Part shown: in pieces, positions 31,006-37,536 of the stretch
Numbering within the stretch: the stretch's first letter is position 1
How the letters are laid out: each line of letters begins with the position of its first letter
Assembly (NCBI GenBank): GCA_040905475.1
Contig: JBBDRM010000063.1
Coordinates: 1-37,536, forward strand
Length of the DNA stretch: 37,536 nucleotides
DNA from: Actinomycetota bacterium
GTDB taxonomy: Bacteria; Actinomycetota; AC-67
Direction of reading: 5' to 3'
The notes under the pieces: model-generated
Database searches by the model: none
What the model was told of the DNA's origin: nothing
What the model saw: only the letters and a program-made list of their open reading frames with translations
Made by a program: the position numbers and the translations under genes

Positions 31006-32322
31006 GTGAGCGCCTCTTCGGATCGGCCCGGCGACCACCGAGCCCTGCTGACCGACTTCTACCAGCTGACGATGCTTCAGTCGTACTGGCGACGGCGGAT
31101 GACCGCGCCGGCCACGTTCGACCTTTTCGTACGGCATCTTCCTCCCAACCGCCGCTTCCTCATCGCGTGCGGGCTCGAGGGTGCACTCGATTACCTGGCG
31201 ACCCTGCGTTTCACGTCCGATGACGTTGCCTATCTGCGCTCGCTCGAACGGTTCGACGACACGTTCCTGGAGTGGCTCGCAAACCTGACCTTCACCGGAG
31301 AGGTATGGGCGATGCCCGAGGGCGAGGCGTTCTTCGCCGGCGAGCCCATCCTCCGCGTGACGGCGCCGCTTCCCGAAGCGCAGCTCGTCGAGACGTTCCT
31401 GCTCAACGCGATGCTGTATCCCTCGGCCGTCGCGAGCAAGGCGGCGCGATGCGTCCTCGCGGCGGAAGGACGCGACGTGGTCGACTTCTCGTTGCGCCGT
31501 GACCACGGAGCCGACGCGGCCCTCAATGCGGCGCGGGCGGCGTGGGTCGCCGGCGCGGCGGGGACCTCGAACGTGCTCGCCGGAAAGACGTTCGGCATCC
31601 CGGTGCTCGGCACGATGGCGCACTCGTACGTGATGGCGTTCGACGACGAGACGGAAGCGTTCCGGGCCTACGCGGAGGAGTTCCCCGAGGCGGCGGTCCT
31701 GCTCGTCGACACCTACGACGCCGAGGAAGGTATCCGGCGTGCGGCAACGGTGGGGCGGGAGATGGCGGCGCGCGGGCAGACGCTGCGCGGCATCCGTCTC
31801 GACTCGGGGGACCTGATCGCCCTCGCGAGGATGGCGCGTGCGGTCTTCGAGCGAGCGGGACTGCCCTCCGTCCGAATCTTCGCGTCGGGAGATCTGAACG
31901 AGCAGCGGATCGCAGAGATCGTCGCCTCCGGTGCACCGGTAGACGCGTTCGGAGTCGGCACCGAGCTCGGCGTCGTTGCGGATGCGCCCGTGCTTCCCGG
32001 CGTCTACAAGCTCGCCGAATATGCGGGGCGGATCCGCGCGAAGCGATCGCCGGCGAAAGAAACGCTCGGCGGCCGCAAACAGGTGTGGCGTCGGGAGGGA
32101 TTCTCCGACGTGATCGCCCCACAGGGCGAGGCCGTGGCGGGTGCGCGCGCGCTGTTGTCGCATGTGATGGCCGACGGCCGTGCGATTGAACAACCTGCTC
32201 TTGTCGCCGCGCGCGAACGGTGCGCGGCGACACTCGCGGCGCTCCCGGCAGCGCTCCGCGATCTCTCGCCGTCGCCGGCGGACTCGGGACCGCGTCCTTC
32301 GATCCACGACGCGCTGCGCTGA
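31006..32322 (+). CDS. pncB: Nicotinate phosphoribosyltransferase
   Basis: 438 residues; makes nicotinate mononucleotide from nicotinate and PRPP with ATP, the Preiss-Handler entry into NAD. Hallmarks: LLTDFYQLTMLQSYW near the start, FDLFVRHLPPNRRFLIACG, DFSLRRDHG, GTSNVLAGKTFGIPVLGTMAHSYV (pieces) with His206 (catalytic, phosphorylated in the family), LLVDTYD, RGIRLDSGDL and FGVGTELGV. GTG 31006 has no ribosome site; a TAGGGT box 9 bases ahead suggests leaderless translation. It stands alone as a single-gene unit between the DUF2269 gene and a terminator-like hairpin. Confidence 0.93.
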   Translation: MSASSDRPGDHRALLTDFYQLTMLQSYWRRRMTAPATFDLFVRHLPPNRRFLIACGLEGALDYLATLRFTSDDVAYLRSLERFDDTFLEWLANLTFTGEVWAMPEGEAFFAGEPILRVTAPLPEAQLVETFLLNAMLYPSAVASKAARCVLAAEGRDVVDFSLRRDHGADAALNAARAAWVAGAAGTSNVLAGKTFGIPVLGTMAHSYVMAFDDETEAFRAYAEEFPEAAVLLVDTYDAEEGIRRAATVGREMAARGQTLRGIRLDSGDLIALARMARAVFERAGLPSVRIFASGDLNEQRIAEIVASGAPVDAFGVGTELGVVADAPVLPGVYKLAEYAGRIRAKRSPAKETLGGRKQVWRREGFSDVIAPQGEAVAGARALLSHVMADGRAIEQPALVAARERCAATLAALPAALRDLSPSPADSGPRPSIHDALR

Positions 32323-32336
32323 GCTCGATCCTCGCG

Positions 32337-32361
32337 GTAGCGGATCGGTACGAGCCGCTAC
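32337..32361. terminator. Hairpin between convergent genes
   Basis: GTAGCGG (32337-32343) pairs with CCGCTAC (32355-32361) around an 11-base loop. It follows pncB and overlaps the stop codon of the convergent esterase gene. No T-run. Confidence 0.4.
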
Positions 32362-34727
32362 GGAGTGATCGTGATCGCGTGCTTTCCCGCCGACGAGATG
32401 GTGATCTCGAGCACGCCGGCGGCATAAGAGCCCGTCGCGCCGGTTACGGTCGGCGCCGAGCCCCACGCGCCCGCGAGACGCAGCACGACCGGCCCATCCG
32501 TCGTGACCGTCGCCGTGATCGCGCCCGCGGTGGATAGGGCCATCCGCGCAACGTCTAGTTCCGCCGTGGCGATGTTCGTGAGCGTCGCGTCGAACGCGTT
32601 CATCGGCGCAGACGTACCCGTGCCGAGCCACGAGAGCCCCGCCATCGTGAACGGGGCCGTGTGACCGATCGCGGCCACGCTCGCCTCAGGGATCGTCAGA
32701 TACGCGGGGACGCCGCGGCCGTGCGTGGTGGCGTCGAAGACTCCGGTCGTGCCCGGCGATGCCGGATCACCGCTGCGGATCCTCAAGCCGTCGACCCAGT
32801 AGGCGCCGTCGAAGGTGTAGTCGAGCGTCGTCCCCTCGGGCGTACCCACCGTCTCGACCTGTCGTTCGAGCGCCGGCCAGACCTTGTAGGTGACCCGTGC
32901 CGGGTTCGGGTCGCGCTCGAAGCCGTCCAGATAACGACCCGGGTCGGACCACTCGTCGACGATCAGAGGTGAATAGTGCTCTTGACCGAGGAGCAGATAC
33001 AGACGGTTCCGATAGCCGAGCTCGTCGAAGCGCAAAGCCATCCGGGTGACGCCGGTCACCCAGACGAGCTCGTCGTCGGTGCCCTGGAAGATGACATAGG
33101 GCACGTTGCGCGCGTTCTCGATGATGTTGAACATCAGCTCGGCCTCGGGGTCTCCGCCGTCTTGCGGCTCGATCGGAGCACCCACGCCGAGCCACGCGCC
33201 CTGGGTCGTGGCGCCGGCGATCGGGAACGCCGCTTCGAAGCGGTCCGGGTACAACAGACCTACGAGATACGAGCCGAAGCCGCCCATCGAATGCCCCGCG
33301 ACTGCCACGTGATCCGGATCGATGGAGAACGATGCCATCGCGTCGTCCCACGTCTCCAAGAAGGACTCATGGCCGCGCCCGACGTACCACGTCGAGGACC
33401 CCCGCGCGCTCGGCGAGAATACGACGCGTCCGCTGCGCTCGCCGAGCTGCCGGATGATGCCCGGCACCCATGCACCGGCGAGGTGGGTGGTGCCGCTGGA
33501 GCGCGGATGGAGCCAGAGGAGCCCGGGGCTCGGCGTCTCGGGAACGTACGTCGTCGGGATGTAGAGGCCGTAGTGCTGGTAGATCCCCTGGCTTTCGCTG
33601 CTGCCGTAGGTCTCGCGCGCGACCGGCGAGTCCGACAGGAACACGCGCTCGTAATAGCCGGGACCGGGCTCGAAGGATTCGGTTGCGCCCGCGGCGAGCT
33701 TGGCGAGATCGATCTTCGCGAGGTAGCGGTCGATGTCGCCGGCCAGCAACGCCAGGGCCTGCTCGCGGTCCATCCGGATACGCACCGGCTCGTCGGTTCG
33801 GAAGGCGACGTTGAAAAGGTCGGCGGTCGCCGTTCCGGTGGATACATCGGCGAAGTCGGTCCCGTCCGTGTTCACGAGCCCAGTGGCGACGCCGATCCCG
33901 AGCGGCGATAGCCCCTCGAGCCCGAACCGCGACGGGCGGATCATGACCTCCACCGCGTTGTCGAAACCATCCGGGTTCGTGGCGGCTTCCCACGCCGGGG
34001 AGCAGCCATCGTCGCCGCACGCGCCGGGGGGCAGCGGCAGTACCGAACCCTCCTTCGTGTATCGGATGATCTCGTTGCCGGAAACGAGCAAGGAGATCTC
34101 CGCTCCCGTCGTTATCCCGCCGGGGGCAGGAAAAGCACCGCCGGGCGCGATGTCCAGGAGGATCAGCACGGCGGTCCCAGGAGTCGCCTTCATCAGCGCC
34201 GTGCGAACCAGGAAGTGCAGTCGATCGGCGTCGGCGGCGACGCGCACCTCGGCGATGTCGGCTTCGTGACCCAGGCCCTCGGGGTATGCGGCGTCCCCGT
34301 ACTCTGGCTCGGCCGAGAGCAAAGGCGGCCCTTCGAGCCCGAACTCGTCGCCGAGCACCTGCCCGACCGGATCCAAACGGTAGGTGCGTGGCTCGAGCTC
34401 GCGCAGCGGATCGAGCGTCGCCAGACGCTCGGCGTCGCGTCCGTCGTCCGCGCCCCAGTCGTCGCCGATGAAATCGGAGTAGACGTACTCCCCCTCCGAA
34501 TAGATCGCGGTTCCCCCCAGCCGGGTGGGAGCGCCGATCCAGTCCGACACGTCTCCGTCGACGATCTTCCCGGAGGGCGCGATGGGAGCGGCCGGAGCGA
34601 CAACGATCCGGCCGGGCGCGATCTCGGGGGCAAGTACCGGGAGATCGGGGACCTGTTCGGGGATGACGGCGGCCGCGCTCCACGAGACGGCGAGCACGCA
34701 CGTGAGAACCAGCAAGGATCGGCGCAT
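32358..34727 (-). CDS. Secreted esterase with N-terminal DOMON/CBM9-like domain and PHB-depolymerase-like hydrolase domain
   Basis: 789 residues. A signal peptide MRRSLLVLTCVLAVSWSAAA comes first. Residues 50-330 look like a DOMON/CBM9-type sandwich (IVDGDVSDWIGAP, DRLHFLVRT, VEVMIRPSRFGLEG), which in other enzymes binds carbohydrate or haem. The hydrolase part holds YGLYIPTTYVP, LLWLHPRS (oxyanion strand), GHSMGG with Ser480, Asp in FQGTDDELVWV and His in GQEHYSPLI. A C-terminal beta-rich domain follows. It should be an extracellular esterase on polymers or aromatic esters, in the style of poly(hydroxybutyrate) depolymerase/tannase-feruloyl esterase. Divergent from aconitase. Confidence 0.75.
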   Translation of the reverse strand: MRRSLLVLTCVLAVSWSAAAVIPEQVPDLPVLAPEIAPGRIVVAPAAPIAPSGKIVDGDVSDWIGAPTRLGGTAIYSEGEYVYSDFIGDDWGADDGRDAERLATLDPLRELEPRTYRLDPVGQVLGDEFGLEGPPLLSAEPEYGDAAYPEGLGHEADIAEVRVAADADRLHFLVRTALMKATPGTAVLILLDIAPGGAFPAPGGITTGAEISLLVSGNEIIRYTKEGSVLPLPPGACGDDGCSPAWEAATNPDGFDNAVEVMIRPSRFGLEGLSPLGIGVATGLVNTDGTDFADVSTGTATADLFNVAFRTDEPVRIRMDREQALALLAGDIDRYLAKIDLAKLAAGATESFEPGPGYYERVFLSDSPVARETYGSSESQGIYQHYGLYIPTTYVPETPSPGLLWLHPRSSGTTHLAGAWVPGIIRQLGERSGRVVFSPSARGSSTWYVGRGHESFLETWDDAMASFSIDPDHVAVAGHSMGGFGSYLVGLLYPDRFEAAFPIAGATTQGAWLGVGAPIEPQDGGDPEAELMFNIIENARNVPYVIFQGTDDELVWVTGVTRMALRFDELGYRNRLYLLLGQEHYSPLIVDEWSDPGRYLDGFERDPNPARVTYKVWPALERQVETVGTPEGTTLDYTFDGAYWVDGLRIRSGDPASPGTTGVFDATTHGRGVPAYLTIPEASVAAIGHTAPFTMAGLSWLGTGTSAPMNAFDATLTNIATAELDVARMALSTAGAITATVTTDGPVVLRLAGAWGSAPTVTGATGSYAAGVLEITISSAGKHAITITP

Positions 34728-34766
34728 GGGGACTCGATTCGGCGCCCGGCGTCCGGATACCTCTCT

Positions 34767-34779
34767 GAGCCTCAGGCTC
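34767..34779 (+). promoter_or_regulatory. Palindrome just upstream of the aconitase -10 box
   Basis: GAGCCT-C-AGGCTC, a perfect 6+6 repeat around one base, abuts TAAGAT (34780-34785). A binding site for a repressor is possible: some actinobacteria control aconitase by TetR-type AcnR, but this sequence was not matched to its site. Confidence 0.4.
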
Positions 34780-34785
34780 TAAGAT
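34780..34785 (+). promoter_or_regulatory. Leaderless-type -10 box of the aconitase gene
   Basis: TAAGAT with exactly 7 bases to ATG 34793; -35 not evident. Supports 34793 over ATG 34784, which would lie inside the box. Confidence 0.45.
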
Positions 34786-34792
34786 GTCGGTG

Positions 34793-37522
34793 ATGGCCAG
34801 TACAAACGGCGCACGTGCAAAGCTCGAGGTAGCCGGCGGTTCCGTCGGCATCGCACGGCTCGATCGGGTCCTAGACCCGAGCCGCCTGGCGCGACTGCCG
34901 TACGTCGTCCGGCTCTTCCTCGAGAACGCGCTCCGCAATCAAGGCGGCGGCGCCGACCCCGGTCACCTCGAGACGCTCGCGGACTGGCCCGGCACGCAGC
35001 CGGTCGAGTTCCCGTTCTTCCCGTCTCGCGTCGTCTTGCAAGACTTCACCGGAGTGCCGTGCGTGGCCGACCTCGCAGCGATGCGGGACGCGGTCGCGGG
35101 CTTGGGCGGCGACGCGACGCGGGTCAACCCGATCATCCCCGCCGACCTCGTGATCGATCACTCCGTTCTCGTGGACTTCTTCGGCATGAGCGAGGCCTTC
35201 GAGCGGAACGTCGACCTCGAATACGAGCGGAACCGCGAGCGGTACGCGTTCCTCCGATGGGCGCAACGCGCGTTCCGGGGAATGATGATCGTGCCGCCGG
35301 GCGCCGGGATCGTGCATCAGGTGAACCTCGAGTTTCTCGCGCGGGTCGTCATGACCCGCGACGACGGCGGCGAAACGATCGCGTACCCCGACACGCTCGT
35401 CGGGACGGACTCGCACACGACGATGATCGGCGGCGTCGGCGTGCTCGGATGGGGCGTCGGCGGCATCGAAGCCGAAGCGGCCATGCTCGGCGAGCCGGTC
35501 ACGATGCTGACGCCGATCGTCGTGGGGGTGAAGCTCACCGGTACCCTGCCGTCGGGCTCGACCGCGACGGACCTCGTGCTCTCGTTGACCGAGCTGTTGC
35601 GCGCACGCGGGGTCGTCGGGAAGTTCGTGGAGTTCTACGGTGACGGGCTGGCCTCGCTGGCGGTGCCCGACCGCGCGACGATCTCGAACATGTCTCCGGA
35701 GTACGGCGCGACGGAAGGAATCTTCCCGGTCGACGAGCAGACCATCGCGTACCTGCGCGCCACCGGACGAGACGCGGATCTGATCGACCTCGTCGAGCGC
35801 TACACGAAGGAGCAAGGGCTCTGGCGCGAACCCGGCGCCGAGCCGACCTACTCGGAGACGCTTTCTTTCGACCTGGGATCGGTCGAGCCGTCGCTCGCCG
35901 GGCCGAAGCGGCCCCAGGACCGCGTCGCGCTCCCACGGATGCCGGACAGCTTCCACGACGAGCTCGACGTGTTGCGCGGGGTGCATCCCGGCGGCAACGA
36001 CTCCGACCTCGTCGAAGCGCCGGCGATCCGTCGCGTGAAGGTGCCGACCGTGCAGGGAGAAGCAGAGATCGGCGACGGATCCGTGGTGATCGCGGCGATC
36101 ACGTCGTGCACGAACACGTCCAACCCGTCCGTGATGATCGGCGCCGGCTTGCTCGCGCGGAACGCCGCCGCCAAGGGGCTTCGCGTCTCACCGACGGTCA
36201 AGACCAGCCTCGCGCCGGGCTCGCCGGTCGTCGAGGACTACCTGCGACGCTCCGGACTGCTCGAGGAGCTGGAGAAGCTGAACTTCTTCTTGGTGGGGTT
36301 CGGCTGTACGACGTGTATCGGGAATTCTGGTCCGCTCCCCGAGGACGTCGCACGCGCCGTCGACACCTCCGATCTGGCGGTCGCCGCCGTCCTGTCCGGG
36401 AATCGAAACTTCGAGGGACGGATCCATCCCCAGGTCCGGCTCGCGTACCTCGCCTCTCCCCCGCTCGTGGTTGCGTTCGCGCTCGCCGGCACCGTCGACG
36501 TCGACCTCACGACCGATCCGCTCGGAACCGACACCGAAGGGAAGCCCGTCTTCCTCCGCGACATCTGGCCGTCGCCCGAGGAGGTGCGTCGCACCATCGA
36601 GCAGTCAACGGACCCCGAGTCCTATCGCTCACGGTTCGCCTCGATCACCGAGGGCGACGAACGGTGGCGCGGTCTGCCGGTTCCGGAGGACGAGATCTAC
36701 CGATGGGATGCGAACTCCACCTACATCGCCCGCCCACCGTTCCTCGAAGGCGTCGGCCTGGAGCCGAAGCCCGTCGAAGACGTCACCGGCGCGCGGGTGC
36801 TCGTCTGGGTCGGCGACTCGGTCACGACCGATCACATCTCCCCCGCGGGATCGATCAAGGCCGGATCGCCGGCAGGCGAATGGCTTGCATCGCGCGGGGT
36901 TTCGGCCGACAAGCTCCATTCGTACGGCGCACGCCGCGGCAACCACGAAGTCATGGTCCGCGGAACGTTCGCGAACATCCGGTTGCGGAACAAGCTCGTC
37001 CCGGGGACCGAAGGTGGCGTCACGGAATTCCTGCCCACGAATGACCAGACGACGATCTTCGAGGCAGCCGAGCGGTACCAGGCGGCCGCCGTTCCGCTGC
37101 TCGTGCTCGCCGGCAAGGAGTACGGCGCAGGCTCGAGCCGCGACTGGGCGGCCAAGGGCACCGCCCTCCTCGGGGTGCGGGCGATCCTCGCCGAGTCCTA
37201 CGAGCGCATCCACCGCTCGAACCTCGTCGGTGTGGGGGTCCTGCCCGTGGAGTTGCCGGCCCCTGCCGAGGAGCTCGGCCTGACCGGCACCGAGACGATC
37301 GACATCGCGGGGCTGACCGCCGCCGGCGATGGTCCCGGAGGGCTGCCGCGCACCGTGCGGGTCACCGCCTCCCCCGACGACGGTTCCACCCCGTTGTCCT
37401 TCGAGGCAGCGGTGCGCATCGACACCCCCAACGAAGCGGCGTACTACCGCCACGGTGGGATCCTCCAGTACGTCCTGCGCCAGTTGCATGCCCGCTCGTC
37501 GGACGGGGGTGGCGCGCAGTAG
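34793..37522 (+). CDS. acnA: Aconitate hydratase A
   Basis: 909 residues from ATG 34793 (912 from ATG 34784). AcnA/IRP-type enzyme: citrate to isocitrate in the TCA cycle, with a 4Fe-4S cluster. Cluster ligands are Cys439 in TSCTNTSNP and Cys505/Cys508 in GCTTCIGNSG. Other hallmarks are TLVGTDSHTTMIGGVGVLGW (pieces), NMSPEYGATEG, GNRNFEGRIHP, VWVGDSVTTDHISPAG and the swivelling-domain GSSRDWAAKG. Length fits AcnA and it is complete. Probably leaderless, with a 13-bp palindrome in the promoter that could be a repressor site. No citrate synthase or icd gene is in the window. Also able to act as an RNA-binding regulator in other bacteria, not testable here. Confidence 0.95.
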   Translation: MASTNGARAKLEVAGGSVGIARLDRVLDPSRLARLPYVVRLFLENALRNQGGGADPGHLETLADWPGTQPVEFPFFPSRVVLQDFTGVPCVADLAAMRDAVAGLGGDATRVNPIIPADLVIDHSVLVDFFGMSEAFERNVDLEYERNRERYAFLRWAQRAFRGMMIVPPGAGIVHQVNLEFLARVVMTRDDGGETIAYPDTLVGTDSHTTMIGGVGVLGWGVGGIEAEAAMLGEPVTMLTPIVVGVKLTGTLPSGSTATDLVLSLTELLRARGVVGKFVEFYGDGLASLAVPDRATISNMSPEYGATEGIFPVDEQTIAYLRATGRDADLIDLVERYTKEQGLWREPGAEPTYSETLSFDLGSVEPSLAGPKRPQDRVALPRMPDSFHDELDVLRGVHPGGNDSDLVEAPAIRRVKVPTVQGEAEIGDGSVVIAAITSCTNTSNPSVMIGAGLLARNAAAKGLRVSPTVKTSLAPGSPVVEDYLRRSGLLEELEKLNFFLVGFGCTTCIGNSGPLPEDVARAVDTSDLAVAAVLSGNRNFEGRIHPQVRLAYLASPPLVVAFALAGTVDVDLTTDPLGTDTEGKPVFLRDIWPSPEEVRRTIEQSTDPESYRSRFASITEGDERWRGLPVPEDEIYRWDANSTYIARPPFLEGVGLEPKPVEDVTGARVLVWVGDSVTTDHISPAGSIKAGSPAGEWLASRGVSADKLHSYGARRGNHEVMVRGTFANIRLRNKLVPGTEGGVTEFLPTNDQTTIFEAAERYQAAAVPLLVLAGKEYGAGSSRDWAAKGTALLGVRAILAESYERIHRSNLVGVGVLPVELPAPAEELGLTGTETIDIAGLTAAGDGPGGLPRTVRVTASPDDGSTPLSFEAAVRIDTPNEAAYYRHGGILQYVLRQLHARSSDGGGAQ

Positions 37523-37536
37523 CCCCGCTCACGCTG

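Noticed and set aside
1-37536. tRNA, rRNA, CRISPR array, insertion sequence, prophage
   Set aside because: No cloverleaf-like stretch, no spaced direct repeats, no transposase, integrase or phage-type product seen; most gaps are under 170 bases.

Overview
The window is about 37.5 kb of GC-rich DNA, densely packed with 37 protein genes, the first cut by the window edge. High GC, frequent GTG starts, many ATGA/GTGA/TGATG overlaps, several starts that look leaderless, and families such as a ROK glucokinase beside an ArsA-type ATPase, CehA/McbA and DUF2269 suggest the chromosome of an actinobacterium, perhaps an uncultured lineage. No ribosomal RNA is present, so the taxon is inference. I saw no tRNA, rRNA, CRISPR array, insertion sequence or phage gene, and no gene-free stretch reaches 300 bases. 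Layout: 1-637 (-) is a PlsC-type acyltransferase; 802-2879 (+) is a hydrolase / DUF2007-like / HAD operon; 2876-4018 (-) is a lipoprotein with a predicted propeller; 4163-5386 (+) is a TIGR00300/ornithine cyclodeaminase-type enzyme. It converges, across a strong hairpin, on 8443-5529 (-): a cyclic-2,3-diphosphoglycerate-synthetase-like P-loop protein, carbamate kinase and an EEP-family hydrolase. These neighbours hint at ornithine/carbamoyl-phosphate metabolism. 10901-8496 (-) is a copper-export operon (CopA, CopZ) behind a perfect CsoR-like operator. 13501-10948 (-) is a translationally coupled trio: ArsA/GET3-type ATPase with a C-terminal Hsp20-like domain, a small CxxCxxC protein and a ROK glucokinase. 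Next come an MBL-fold hydrolase, a SRPBCC protein, an MFS exporter coupled to a HAD protein, and a SRPBCC protein followed by a zinc-ribbon membrane protein. 17932-19566 (+) is an operon of a membrane protein, a DUF309 protein and a DUF6081-like protein. After an odd orphan lipoprotein (19653) come a Tat-exported phosphoesterase, a UbiA-type prenyltransferase, a PPOX-fold protein and a second MFS exporter. 27827-24566 (-) encodes a PYROXD2-like FAD oxidoreductase and a secreted CehA/McbA-type PHP hydrolase. The latter reading frame is broken near its end by an apparent one-base loss. The last part holds a SigA-family sigma factor, an ECF sigma/anti-sigma pair, a DUF2269 membrane protein, nicotinate phosphoribosyltransferase, a large secreted esterase with an N-terminal DOMON/CBM9-like domain, and aconitase. 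The most notable signals are: the frameshifted PHP gene with an intact downstream frame; the arcC / COG2403 / TIGR00300 neighbourhood; the CsoR-like site in a 46-bp gap; the divergent promoter of the ECF sigma operon with a 14-bp palindrome; a recurring leaderless-promoter signature; and a UbiA-type enzyme whose second aspartate motif is rewritten with histidines.
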